Below are positions 51,512 to 60,358 of a DNA stretch of 64,000 nt, one piece after another (the first letter of the stretch is position 1; each line of letters opens with the position of its first letter). This DNA comes from Reyranella sp. (GTDB lineage: Bacteria > Pseudomonadota > Alphaproteobacteria > Reyranellales > Reyranellaceae): positions 860,815 to 924,814 of the forward strand of contig NZ_SCVC01000006.1 in the NCBI RefSeq assembly GCF_004297405.1, given 5' to 3'. A program made the translations under genes and the position numbers. The notes below the pieces were generated by a model. That model did not search any database. It was not told the DNA's origin and was given only the letters and a program-made list of their open reading frames with translations.

Positions 51512-54457
51512 CTAGACGAGCCAGCCGTGGCCTGAGGCACTGGTGAAGTCGAGCTGGACGACCAGATCGTTGTAGTCGCGGTCGCCACCGCCGTAGGTGT
51601 CTTCCCAGCCCCAGGTGTTCAAGCCGTAGTTCCACAGGTGGCCAACATGGCCGCCGCTGGCATTGGCCTCGTTGGCCTCCGAGAACGCCCAGAACGACTC
51701 TCCCGAAGTGTCGTTCGTAAGGTGCATGGCGATGATGTTGCCCGCATCGACATTCGTCAGCATCGCCTGGCCGTAGTTGCCATAACCGGGCCCGGCGATT
51801 GACGTTCCGCCCACGCTCGTCGCGTAGGCCCGTCCGGCGGCCGCCTCGGCATAGCCCGCCTCTCCCGGCCGAAGGCTGCCGATGGTGCCGTTATGGTCGT
51901 CGACCTTGTAGAAGGTGATCGACAACGAATCCTCGCCGTTCTGCCGGATGCGCACCACGGCCTGCTGGTCGTTGGCGTTGCTCACCGTCTCGGCAACCGC
52001 CACCGCAGAGGCGACACGCACGACGGTGTTGCCGTCGTTGCCAACGAAATCGACGAAGCCGAAGTCGTTGGTCAGTGTTCCTTGCGGCGTGGTGGTCGAG
52101 GTGCCGTTGATCTCGACAGCGAAGCTGCCGTCGGCCGAGGCCGATGACTGCCCGACCCAGCCATGCGTTTGCTTGTCGAACAGACGCACGAGTTGCGGAT
52201 CGAAGTCGGCCTGCAGCGACTGCTGCGCGAACTGACTTGTCCAGGCGAAGGCCGACGAGGTGCCGCTACCGAAGGTCAGGCTGTGCTCGCCGGCCGTCAC
52301 GTCTATGGCTGCGTTCTTGCTTGACATCGACTGTACGAGCAGTGACTCGCTGACCGGCGTCGTCCAGGCGCCGGACTCGGTATTGTCGAGTACATCGGGC
52401 GTCGAGCTATAGGTGTACTGCTCGTGAGCAATCGTCGTCAGGGCACGCGCCAGCAGCGTACCGTTCGGGGTCCCGAGACCCGTCGTCAGGTCATAACCCG
52501 GCGCTGCCGAATAGCCGAAGCCGGTCAAGGTGATGGGCCACCCGCCGCTCGAATACTGGCCGTCATTGTCGTAGTAGAACGACGTGACGTTGTTGCCGAA
52601 GGTGATGTCGTTGAACGATGCCGGCGCGATCGCGGCTGCGGTGTAGAGAAGATCGTTCAGGTAGCCGAGGCTGGGCAGGTCCTGATCGCCGAAGATCGTG
52701 GTGATCTGCGCCGCCAGCGACGCCCAGAGCGGCGTGGCAGCACTCGTCCCGAGGTCTTCCCAGATGTCGCCGGGCTGCATCGTATCGCCGGGCGCGAGAT
52801 AGAACATGTTGCCGCCGGCATTGGCCGCAACGTCCGGTGCCCCGCGACCGGTGCCGCCCGACGGGTTTGCCGAGGTCGGCGTGAGGCCGAATGCCGTCTG
52901 GTACCAGGGCGTCGGCTGCGTCGTGTCCACACCGCCATCGCTTCCAGCGGCAGCTTCCAGGCCGCCGTCCGGTCCGATGACGTTGTTCTTGCCGATGACG
53001 TAGCTGTTCCACACCGATTCGAGCAGGGTGGTTTGCGTCGCGTCGGTTCCGGAAACACCGCTCGGCAATTGCGTGAGGCCGCCTTCGATCAGCCGCCACA
53101 GCATCGACATGTGCCCTGCCATCGCCTGGCCATAGACCGACTGCGAAGGCGACGGCTCGTGCGCGACCGTCGGATCGTGAGGTGCTGCGGCTACCGTGGT
53201 GATGGAGGTGCCACCGACGAGGACGGCGTAAGGCGAACTCAGGTTGGCGTTCTGGTTGGCCAGGCCGTTGGAGAAACTGTAGCTCGAGCCCCAGTCGTTG
53301 TTGGCAATGAAGGTCGAGACGTTGCGCAAAGCCGCGTCGACGAAAAGCTCCCGGACCGCGAACGCGAAGGGCGAGTTCGGTGCCGATTGCGAAACAATGC
53401 TGAAGGACGAAGAGACGGCCGCCGGATTGTTGGTCTGGTCCCAGAACGACGACTGGTAGGCCGTGTAGGAGTTCGCGTAGGCTCCGCCCTCGGGCGCGAA
53501 GCCTGAGCCGGCGTAGAGACCGACCTTGCCGTAGGGATTGATGGCGGCGACGACGCCGAGATCAAGAGACCGTTCGCCGGGATTGGAGACGTCGGGGTTG
53601 CCCCAGCTATACTTCTCGCCGTTCTTCGCGACGACATAGAACTCACCGTCCGCGTCGATGCCTGCGCTCTCAAGGTAAGACTTCAGACCTTCCTGCAGGG
53701 TGTAGTCGGAGCCCGGCGGCAATGCCCCGCCAATACCGGGTTCGACCAGCGCGACGGTCGCGGTCGGCACGTTCTTTCCCGTCAGCGGGAAGTTGTAGAA
53801 ATTCTCGGCGATCTCGTTGGGATACTGCGTCGACGGATTGTTCGACAGCGAGTTGCCAATGCTGAGCGCACCCTCTGGCGGTGACACCGACGCCTCTCCG
53901 GCAAGGTTCGAGGTCCCAGGCTCTGTTCCCCAGACCGGCGGCGCATCGAGCCACAGGCCCGCGACGTTCATGCCCTCGGGCAGCGAGAGGTGCCCCTCCC
54001 AGTAGAGCATGCCGCCCTGCTCGAGCGACGCTGTCTGATAGGGCGTCGTGCTGAACAGCGTCTGGAAGTTCTCCGGCGTCAGCGACACCCAGATCGTGCG
54101 CGACTCCTGCGAGGTGATGTAGCCGCCGGTGCCATTGGCATCGCCGACGATTGGGATGCCCATGTCGTTCAAGGCATTGGTGACGGCCGTGTAGTTGTCC
54201 GTCGTGGCACCGTAAGTCGACCACAGTGTGCCGTCGCTGTTGAGCTGCTCGAGCTGTTGTTGGCGTGTACCCCAGTCGCTGTTGAGCAGCGCCGTCGGAT
54301 CGTTGGCCCGCTCCAGGACCAATGCGACGTTGATCGTGGCGGTGGCTGCGACGGGATCGCCAGAAAGGCCGTAGGCTTCCGCGACGCTGGTCGCGTTCGT
54401 CATTCCGTGGCTGGTCATGTCAAGAAAGGTCGAATTCGGAATGACGAAACTGGCCAT
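51512..54457 (-). CDS. S53 (sedolisin/kumamolisin-type) peptidase with C-terminal DUF4114 domain
   Basis: A 981-residue protein without a signal peptide. The prodomain is about 40-180 (VSLTPENFQTLFSTTPYQT). Catalytic residues by pattern: E295 and D299 (GERSLDLGVVAAI), oxyanion Asp D388 (FIANNDWGSS) and Ser572 (LGTSAATPLWASL), with R-x-x-PDVAANAGG (538-550) and GYDLTTGLGTPNG (654-666) as the C-terminal S53 landmarks. Residues 680-850 have no recognised fold; the last part (WGWEDTYGGGDRDYNDLVV) is DUF4114, a Ca2+-binding domain of type I secreted proteins. Probably exported unfolded as a zymogen (inference). Acid-active family. Confidence 0.85.
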   Translation of the reverse strand: MASFVIPNSTFLDMTSHGMTNATSVAEAYGLSGDPVAATATINVALVLERANDPTALLNSDWGTRQQQLEQLNSDGTLWSTYGATTDNYTAVTNALNDMGIPIVGDANGTGGYITSQESRTIWVSLTPENFQTLFSTTPYQTASLEQGGMLYWEGHLSLPEGMNVAGLWLDAPPVWGTEPGTSNLAGEASVSPPEGALSIGNSLSNNPSTQYPNEIAENFYNFPLTGKNVPTATVALVEPGIGGALPPGSDYTLQEGLKSYLESAGIDADGEFYVVAKNGEKYSWGNPDVSNPGERSLDLGVVAAINPYGKVGLYAGSGFAPEGGAYANSYTAYQSSFWDQTNNPAAVSSSFSIVSQSAPNSPFAFAVRELFVDAALRNVSTFIANNDWGSSYSFSNGLANQNANLSSPYAVLVGGTSITTVAAAPHDPTVAHEPSPSQSVYGQAMAGHMSMLWRLIEGGLTQLPSGVSGTDATQTTLLESVWNSYVIGKNNVIGPDGGLEAAAGSDGGVDTTQPTPWYQTAFGLTPTSANPSGGTGRGAPDVAANAGGNMFYLAPGDTMQPGDIWEDLGTSAATPLWASLAAQITTIFGDQDLPSLGYLNDLLYTAAAIAPASFNDITFGNNVTSFYYDNDGQYSSGGWPITLTGFGYSAAPGYDLTTGLGTPNGTLLARALTTIAHEQYTYSSTPDVLDNTESGAWTTPVSESLLVQSMSSKNAAIDVTAGEHSLTFGSGTSSAFAWTSQFAQQSLQADFDPQLVRLFDKQTHGWVGQSSASADGSFAVEINGTSTTTPQGTLTNDFGFVDFVGNDGNTVVRVASAVAVAETVSNANDQQAVVRIRQNGEDSLSITFYKVDDHNGTIGSLRPGEAGYAEAAAGRAYATSVGGTSIAGPGYGNYGQAMLTNVDAGNIIAMHLTNDTSGESFWAFSEANEANASGGHVGHLWNYGLNTWGWEDTYGGGDRDYNDLVVQLDFTSASGHGWLV

Positions 54458-54563
54458 GACTCACCTACTCTGAAAAACGCTTGGCTCCCCTTATCGCAAA
54501 GTTGAGCCCTGCGTCATGGCCAACATCATGCAGTGGCGATGAGGCTTGGACTGAAACTCCTGC

Positions 54564-55457
54564 TCAGGATTTTTCGGCCAGTTCGTGCAAGGCCTTCACC
54601 GTCTCGCGAAGGCCGCGCTGCAGGACCTTGTCGCGGCGCACGACGATGGCGAGCTTGCGGTAAAGTCTCGGCGACAGTCGGCGCACGACGAGCCGCGCGC
54701 GATCACCCGGCTCCTGCAGTGCCACCGCTGGCAGAATCGCACAGCCCAGCCCGACACCGACCAGCCGCTTGATCGCCTCGACACTGCCCAACGACATGCT
54801 GGGCCGGAGTTCGACGCCACCCTGGAAGAACCATTGATCCGTCACCAGTCGCGTCTGCCCGCCCGGCTCGAACATGATCACCGGCAAGCGGGCCATCACT
54901 TCCGGTGTGACACGTGCCGGCAGTTTCACGCCATCGCGCGACGTCACGGCCACGAACTCATCGTCCAGCACCGGCGTCACGTCGAGATTGCGGCCGCCGG
55001 CCGGCAGCGTCACCAGGGCAACGTCGAGGGCATTGTCCTGCACGGCCTTCACGACATCGGAGGTGTTGCCCGTAGCAATGGTGATTTCCAGCGACGGCAG
55101 GCGTTGGCGCAAACGGCGCAGCATCTGCGGCAGGCGGAAGATTGCGGCCGTTGCGCCCGTCCCCAGACGCACGCGGCCGACCTCGCCGCTCTTGTAATGG
55201 GCAAGCTGTTCCAGCGCCGCCGTCACCGCGCCATCGATGCGCGCGGCATGGTCGAGCAGTTCGAGGCCGGCTGCCGTCGGCGTGGCACGGCGGCCCAGCC
55301 GCTCGACCAGCGCCACCCCGAGCCGCTTCTCGAGCTGGGCAATCTGCTGGCTGATCGCCGGCTGCGTCAGGTTGAGCTGGTCGGCCGCCGCCGAGAAGGT
55401 GCCGAGCCGCGCCACTTCGGTGAAGGCCCTGACATGGTCGAGATTGAGGCCGCGCAT
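54564..55457 (-). CDS. LysR-family transcriptional regulator
   Basis: A 297-residue LTTR. HTH LGTFSAAADQLNLTQPAISQQIAQLEKRLG (about 19-48), followed by the LysR substrate-binding domain. It ends with a typical C-terminal helix (RETVKALHELAEKS). Divergent from the DUF1127-GNAT gene; the intergenic region (73 bases) holds a T-N11-A-type inverted repeat. Likely regulator of that gene; effector unknown. Confidence 0.92.
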   Translation of the reverse strand: MRGLNLDHVRAFTEVARLGTFSAAADQLNLTQPAISQQIAQLEKRLGVALVERLGRRATPTAAGLELLDHAARIDGAVTAALEQLAHYKSGEVGRVRLGTGATAAIFRLPQMLRRLRQRLPSLEITIATGNTSDVVKAVQDNALDVALVTLPAGGRNLDVTPVLDDEFVAVTSRDGVKLPARVTPEVMARLPVIMFEPGGQTRLVTDQWFFQGGVELRPSMSLGSVEAIKRLVGVGLGCAILPAVALQEPGDRARLVVRRLSPRLYRKLAIVVRRDKVLQRGLRETVKALHELAEKS

Positions 55458-55469
55458 CCAAAGAACTCC

Positions 55470-55484
55470 TTATGGATCGCATAA
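55470..55484. promoter_or_regulatory. Candidate LysR operator (T-N11-A inverted repeat)
   Basis: TTATG GATCG CATAA, a perfect 5-base inverted repeat with a 5-base spacer, 13-27 bases upstream of the lysR start codon, in the gap to the divergent gene. LTTR sites are commonly TTATx-N-xATAA. A second TTATGG half-site follows at 55501. Confidence 0.5.
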
Positions 55485-55530
55485 AATGACAAGATTTCCC
55501 TTATGGCACCAGCGGCAGCAGATTGGTCCC

Positions 55531-56232
55531 ATGTCGCGTAGCTGTTCACTTGGAGACGTCATCGTGGAGATCGCTCGTTACATCGGCGGATCACCCTGGT
55601 CGCGCACCCGGCAGCGGGCGGCGCTCAGAAACCTCGACGACCGCTTGCTGGCCGATATCGGCCTCACGCGGGAGCAGGTGCTTTCAGGAGGCCCGATGAT
55701 GAAAACGGCGGTGGTCGTGCGCGATGCGCGCGAAGCCGATATGACCTTTGTCCAGGAGATCTATGCCCATCACGTGCGGCATGGGCTGGCGAGCTTCGAG
55801 GAGACCGCTCCGACGGTGGCCGAGATGATCGGTCGGCGCGAGAGTGTCCTGAAGCTCGACCTGCCCTATCTCGTGGCCGAGATGGACGGCCGTATCGTGG
55901 GCTACAGCTACGCCTCGAGCTACCGCCCCCGCCCTGCCTATCGTCACACGATCGAGGACTCGGTCTATGTCCGCGACGGGTTGGCGGGCCACGGCATCGG
56001 CCGCGCCCTGCTCGCGATGCTGATCAAGCGCTGCGAGACCGGCCCCTGGTGCCAGATGCTGGCCGTCATTGGGGACAGCGACAACGCCGGCTCGATCGGC
56101 CTGCACGCCAGCCAGGGGTTTCGCCAGATCGGCACACTCGATGCCGTGGGCTTCAAGTTCGGGCGCTGGGTCGACTCGGTGCTGATGCAGCGGCCGCTGT
56201 GCGGCGGCAATGCGAGCCTGCCTACTCCGTGA
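55531..56232 (+). CDS. DUF1127-GNAT protein, in-frame (acetyltransferase, bar/pat-like)
   Basis: From ATG 55531 one frame encodes 233 residues with no stop. Residues about 11-50 are a DUF1127 domain (RTRQRAALRNLDDRLLADIGLTR). The rest, from MMKTAVVVRDAREADMTFVQEIY, is a phosphinothricin-acetyltransferase-type GNAT (ASFEETAPTVAEM; DGLAGHGIGRALLAMLIKRC, acetyl-CoA loop; DNAGSIGLHASQGF). AGGAGG lies 4 bases before ATG 55696, so the acetyltransferase may also be translated alone (178 residues). Either a fusion or a nested start. Divergent from lysR. Acceptor unknown. Confidence 0.8.
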   Translation: MSRSCSLGDVIVEIARYIGGSPWSRTRQRAALRNLDDRLLADIGLTREQVLSGGPMMKTAVVVRDAREADMTFVQEIYAHHVRHGLASFEETAPTVAEMIGRRESVLKLDLPYLVAEMDGRIVGYSYASSYRPRPAYRHTIEDSVYVRDGLAGHGIGRALLAMLIKRCETGPWCQMLAVIGDSDNAGSIGLHASQGFRQIGTLDAVGFKFGRWVDSVLMQRPLCGGNASLPTP

Positions 56233-56677
56233 AGGCTGCGAGGTTCGCCAGGCTCGATTCGATGCCGACGCGGTGATCGCTGTCCTTGATGCCCGAGGGC
56301 GCATTCTCGCAAAGCACGGTCACCATGGTTCCGGCAGCGACGGGCTCGAAGGTCGTGGTCAGACGCATCGTGCCCGTGAACGCGGGATCGTCGGACTCGA
56401 AGTCGATCTCTTCGACGATCCGCCGGTCGGGGTCCAACGTCGCGAAGCGTCCCTCGAAGCCGTCGGAATGCTCCGACGTCTTGCCCTGTGCTGAGTGGTC
56501 GGTAGCCGCATAGTCAAACGCCATGCGGTAGCCCCCACCTTCGCGAGCATCGAAGGCGAAGATGCGCGCCGTCATCCCCGTCGGCGGCCGCCACTTGGCG
56601 ATCGCCCGGGGATCGAGGAACGCCTGATAGAGCGCCCGCGGCGATGCCTTGATCACCCGCGAGACAGAGAGCGTCAT
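56222..56677 (-). CDS. SRPBCC/AHSA1-type (START-like) protein
   Basis: A 151-residue protein from ATG 56677. VSRVIKASPRALYQAFLDPRAIAKWRPPTGM (about 4-34) and the late GIESSLANLAAF helix mark the Activator-of-Hsp90-like (SRPBCC) fold; the hydrophobic cavity binds small ligands. Overlaps the amidohydrolase stop by 4 bases and the GNAT gene 3' end by 11 bases (convergent). Function unknown. Confidence 0.85.
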   Translation of the reverse strand: MTLSVSRVIKASPRALYQAFLDPRAIAKWRPPTGMTARIFAFDAREGGGYRMAFDYAATDHSAQGKTSEHSDGFEGRFATLDPDRRIVEEIDFESDDPAFTGTMRLTTTFEPVAAGTMVTVLCENAPSGIKDSDHRVGIESSLANLAAFTE

Positions 56678-57513
56678 TTCTTCGGCGACCAGCCGTAGAT
56701 CTTCTGCAGCGAGCCGCCCATCAGCACGGCACGGTCGCTGTCGGACAAGCGATCGGTGACGCGGAAGGAATCGACGCCCTCCTTGTAGGTGAGCAACGCC
56801 ACCGCGCGCGTCCAGTCGGTGCCCCACATGCAGCGGTCGAGGCTGAAAGCATCGAAGATGCGGCCGAGCGGATCCCAGATGTCCTTGTACGGGAACTTCT
56901 CGTGGCTGAGCGTGCAGGCGCCGGTGATCTTGACCACGACATTGGGATGCGCGGCGAGCGCCAGCAGCTTCGGCAGCTCGTGCCACGGCTGGGGCGGTGC
57001 CGGTGGCGCGAAGGGCTGTTCCAGGCCGAGATGATCAATGACGAGCGTCGTGTTCGGGTTGCGCTTGGCAAGCTCCGCGACCTGCTCCAGACGGCCGCGC
57101 GCCATCAGGTTCACCGGCAGATCGTGCTTCGCCGCGGCCGCCAGCACGCGGTTGATGCCGGGATCGGCGGCATCGGTCGAGATTTCCGGCGTGAACATGA
57201 TGCGGACGGCTACGGTGCCGTCCATCGCCGCCCAGGCCGCGATCGTGTCGGCGACCTTGGGGTCGTTGGCGTTCACCGGCTTGATGACGCCGAAGCGGCC
57301 GGGGTGAGCCTTCTGCACCGCGACGGCATAGCTCTCGTCCCAGCGATACATCGTATAGACCGAGACCAGCAGCGCACCGTCGACGCCGACCTCGTCCATC
57401 GCCTTGATCATGTCTTCTGCAGTGACCTCGGGCGGTCCCGCAAGCACTGCCGCCCAGGGCCGGCCCGGATGATTGCGTTCGTAGCAATGGACCTGAGCGT
57501 CGATCGTCGGCAT
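56674..57513 (-). CDS. Amidohydrolase family protein (COG3618-type, PDC-hydrolase-like)
   Basis: A 279-residue TIM-barrel hydrolase: IDAQVHCY at the N-terminus (first metal His region, here HxH changed to V-H-C), VIKPVNAND, VRIMFTPEIS, LVIDHLGLEQPF (about 155) and CMWGTDWTR (about 232). It belongs with the amidohydrolases that act on lactones such as 2-pyrone-4,6-dicarboxylate. Coupled to the AHSA1 gene. Substrate unknown. Confidence 0.85.
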   Translation of the reverse strand: MPTIDAQVHCYERNHPGRPWAAVLAGPPEVTAEDMIKAMDEVGVDGALLVSVYTMYRWDESYAVAVQKAHPGRFGVIKPVNANDPKVADTIAAWAAMDGTVAVRIMFTPEISTDAADPGINRVLAAAAKHDLPVNLMARGRLEQVAELAKRNPNTTLVIDHLGLEQPFAPPAPPQPWHELPKLLALAAHPNVVVKITGACTLSHEKFPYKDIWDPLGRIFDAFSLDRCMWGTDWTRAVALLTYKEGVDSFRVTDRLSDSDRAVLMGGSLQKIYGWSPKK

Positions 57514-57626
57514 GTGCGTCCTTCCCTCTTGCCCACCTGCTGGGCTCTTACCTCTTGTGAAGCGCGACGCTAAGTTGCCCCGCCCTGATGTTCAAGGGCG
57601 TGACGACATAGCAAGGTTGCAGAGAC

Positions 57627-58091
57627 ATGAGTGTAGAGACCGTGCGTGCGTTCTTCGCTGCACATGCCCCCGACATCGACATCGTCGAACTGGATGCCAG
57701 CACCGCCACGGTCGAGATGGCTGCCAAGGGTCACGGTGTGATGCCTGCGCAGATCGCCAAGACACTGTCGCTGCGCATCAAGGAGCGCACGTTGCTGATC
57801 GTCACCGCGGGCGATGCGCGATTGAACAACCGCAAGATCAAGGACGTGCTGGGCGGCAAGCCGCGCATGCTGGGTCAGGACGAGGTCGTGGCGCTGACCG
57901 GCCATCCGGTAGGCGGCGTCTGCCCGTTCGGACTCGCGACGCCGCTACCCGTCTATTGCGACGTCTCGCTCAAGGAATTCGACGAGGTCGTGCCGGCGGC
58001 CGGCTCTACCAACTCCGCCCTGCGGATCAGCCCCGAGCGCATGGCCACGCTGGTCAACGCCGAATGGGTCGATGTCTGCGATCGGGGCTGA
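57627..58091 (+). CDS. YbaK/EbsC-family aminoacyl-tRNA deacylase
   Basis: A 154-residue protein. ARLNNRKIKDVLG (about 57-69) holds the conserved Lys; GHPVGGVCPFGL (about 91-102) and STNSALRISPERM (about 129-141) are the family motifs. It hydrolyses mischarged aminoacyl-tRNA (Cys-tRNA-Pro or similar) in trans. Free-standing. Start ATG 57627. Convergent with the aldo/keto reductase (6-base gap). Confidence 0.9.
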   Translation: MSVETVRAFFAAHAPDIDIVELDASTATVEMAAKGHGVMPAQIAKTLSLRIKERTLLIVTAGDARLNNRKIKDVLGGKPRMLGQDEVVALTGHPVGGVCPFGLATPLPVYCDVSLKEFDEVVPAAGSTNSALRISPERMATLVNAEWVDVCDRG

Positions 58092-58097
58092 AGCGCG

Positions 58098-59072
58098 TCA
58101 GCCCTTCGCCACCTTCTGCTCCTCCAGTCGGTCGGTGGCCGGTGGCGGAGTCCGCGACAGATCGGCGATCTCCCGATACAGCTCGGGCGTCATGTCGATC
58201 TTCACCGAGGCCAGCGAATCCTTGAGCTGGTCGAGGTTGCGCGCGCCCACGATCGGCGCCGTGATCGCCGGATGCGCACCGACCCAGGCGATGGCCGCGC
58301 TGACGGGATGCAGACCCTTCTCCTTGCAGAAGGCCACGTACTTTTCGGCGACCTCGAAAGCCCAAGCCTCGCCGTAGCGAGCCTCGTACATCTTATTGGT
58401 CTTGAGCCGGCCTGAAGCCTGCCCAAGATACTTGCCCGAGAGCAGCCCCGCCGCGGCCGGGCTGTAGGGAATGACACCGATGCCGTTGGCGGCCGCCATC
58501 GGCAGGATCTCGACCTCGGCCTGGCGCTTCACGAGATTGTACATCGGCTGAACGACTTGTAGGCGCGCCCAGTTGTGACGCTCTTGGATATCGACGGCGC
58601 GCTGCGTCTGCCAGGCCGACCAGTTGCTGACGGCGGGATAGATCACCTTGCCGGAGCGCACGAGGTCTTCGAGGGCGCGCATCATCTCGTCGATCGGCGT
58701 CACCGGATCGAAGCGATGCAGGAACAGCACGTCGATCCGATCGGTCTGCAGGCGCCTCAGGCTCGCCTCGACCGCCTGCACGACATGGCGGCGGTTGGCG
58801 CCACGCGCGTTGACGTCGGGCCCCGTGGCATTGAAGCATTTGGTTGTGATGACGAGATCGTCGCGATGATCCTTGGTCAGCCGACCCAGGATCTCCTCGG
58901 ACTTGCCCTTGCTGTATTCGTTCGCCGTGTCGAAGAAGTTGATGCCGGCGTCACGGACCGCCTTGTACATCGAAGCGGAAGTGGCCTCGTCGGCGTCGCC
59001 GCCGAAGGACATGGTGCCAAAGCAGAGCTGGGAGACGGAGATGCCGGTGCGGCCGAGGAGTTTGGTCTTCAT
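58098..59072 (-). CDS. Aldo/keto reductase
   Basis: A 324-residue (beta/alpha)8 NADPH oxidoreductase. Catalytic tetrad by pattern: D in FFDTANEYSKGKSEEIL (about 47-63, with Tyr), K in VITTKCF (about 74-80), H in LFLHRFDP (about 117). NADP loop near the C-terminus (VGARNLDQLKDS). Related to YghZ/Tas-like enzymes. Its start overlaps the MFS stop by 4 bases, so an MFS-AKR unit. Confidence 0.9.
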   Translation of the reverse strand: MKTKLLGRTGISVSQLCFGTMSFGGDADEATSASMYKAVRDAGINFFDTANEYSKGKSEEILGRLTKDHRDDLVITTKCFNATGPDVNARGANRRHVVQAVEASLRRLQTDRIDVLFLHRFDPVTPIDEMMRALEDLVRSGKVIYPAVSNWSAWQTQRAVDIQERHNWARLQVVQPMYNLVKRQAEVEILPMAAANGIGVIPYSPAAAGLLSGKYLGQASGRLKTNKMYEARYGEAWAFEVAEKYVAFCKEKGLHPVSAAIAWVGAHPAITAPIVGARNLDQLKDSLASVKIDMTPELYREIADLSRTPPPATDRLEEQKVAKG

Positions 59073-60301
59073 GAGGGAATGCTAGCACGAACCCGCTGGC
59101 GCAGGCCCAGCCCTCCAACGATCAACGCAAGCCCACCACCGATCAGGAATCCCGTGGAATAGCCGCCGGTCAGCGTGAGCGCGGCACTGAACAACAGCGG
59201 CAGGAGCAACGCTCCGGCGTCGCCGAATGCCAGCACCGCGCCGGTGGTGGCGCCGATGCGGCCGGGCGGCGAGAGCCGCGCCACCTCGGCCAGCAGGACG
59301 CCGTGCCAGCTCACGGCCGACACGCTGAGCAACGTGGCGATCACGGCGGCCACCCAGGTCGGCCAGGCGGGATCGATGGAAGCGGTGAGCGCCGCGGCCA
59401 CCGCCATGCCGATTCCAAGAAACGCCAACAAGGTTGCGGGCTTCACGAAACGCGAAGCGAGCCAGCCCCACCCGATACGCGCTGGCACCGCAACGGCGAC
59501 AGCGATGGCGAACACGAAGCCGGCGCGCTCCAGGTCGTAGCCGAGTCCCCGCACCAGATAGAGCACGAAGAAGCCCGTGAAGAGCGTCTGCAGGCCGACG
59601 AAACTGAACATTGCCAGGCAAAGCGCCCGCAGCGCCGGGTTGCGCAGCACGCCGGCAACATTGGCCCGGATATCGGCCGGCGATAGCGGCTGGTTGGGAT
59701 TGCGGTCCGTATCGAAACGCCCCCGCAACGGCTGCAGCGCGATCACGGTCAGCGCGCAGATGCCGGCAACAACGAGAAGCGCCATACGCCAGCCGGCTTC
59801 GGTAGCCAGCACGGGCGCCACGACACCCGCCAGCATCAGTCCCACCGGAACGCCGGTCTGCTTGATCGAAAAGACGAGCGGCGCCAGGTGCTTCGGCGAG
59901 AGCCGGCCTAGCAGATGCGAACTGGACGGCGTCGACAGTGCCTGCCCCAGGCCCCCGATGAACGCACCGACGGCGAACAGGATCAGCCAGCCGGAAACCA
60001 CGACGGCGAGGCCAACGCCCAACGCCAACATGCCGACCTGAGTCATGCGCAAGGCACCGTAGCGCAGGATGAAGCCACCGCATCCCATCGTGGTGAGAAA
60101 GGCCGCAACGGAGCCGATGGCGAGATAGACGCCGACCAGCGCCGGATCGACGTCGAGGTCTGCGACGATGGCGGCTGCGATCAGCGGCACGGTCGAGCGA
60201 CCCATCGTTGCGAAGGTCTGCTGCACCGTCATCACGCCGAGGGCGAGGTAGAGGTTGGAGATCGCCGGGCTCCTGCTGCCATCTTCAGTTTCGCCCAGCA
60301 T
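59069..60301 (-). CDS. MFS transporter
   Basis: About 410 residues with 12 hydrophobic segments. Starts at ATG 60301 ([14 protein letters not shown]..., then [15 protein letters not shown]). The cytosolic loop 2-3 element is [19 protein letters not shown]. Sequence is ordinary for cyanate/oxalate-type or sugar MFS; substrate unknown. Coupled with AKR. Divergent from the GMC gene (57 bases). Confidence 0.85.
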   Translation of the reverse strand: MLGETEDGSRSPAISNLYLALGVMTVQQTFATMGRSTVPLIAAAIVADLDVDPALVGVYLAIGSVAAFLTTMGCGGFILRYGALRMTQVGMLALGVGLAVVVSGWLILFAVGAFIGGLGQALSTPSSSHLLGRLSPKHLAPLVFSIKQTGVPVGLMLAGVVAPVLATEAGWRMALLVVAGICALTVIALQPLRGRFDTDRNPNQPLSPADIRANVAGVLRNPALRALCLAMFSFVGLQTLFTGFFVLYLVRGLGYDLERAGFVFAIAVAVAVPARIGWGWLASRFVKPATLLAFLGIGMAVAAALTASIDPAWPTWVAAVIATLLSVSAVSWHGVLLAEVARLSPPGRIGATTGAVLAFGDAGALLLPLLFSAALTLTGGYSTGFLIGGGLALIVGGLGLRQRVRASIPS

Positions 60302-60358
60302 GACATGGCAACGCGGCGGGAGTCGCGCACTCTCCCCCGAGACGGTACGCTCTGCGAC

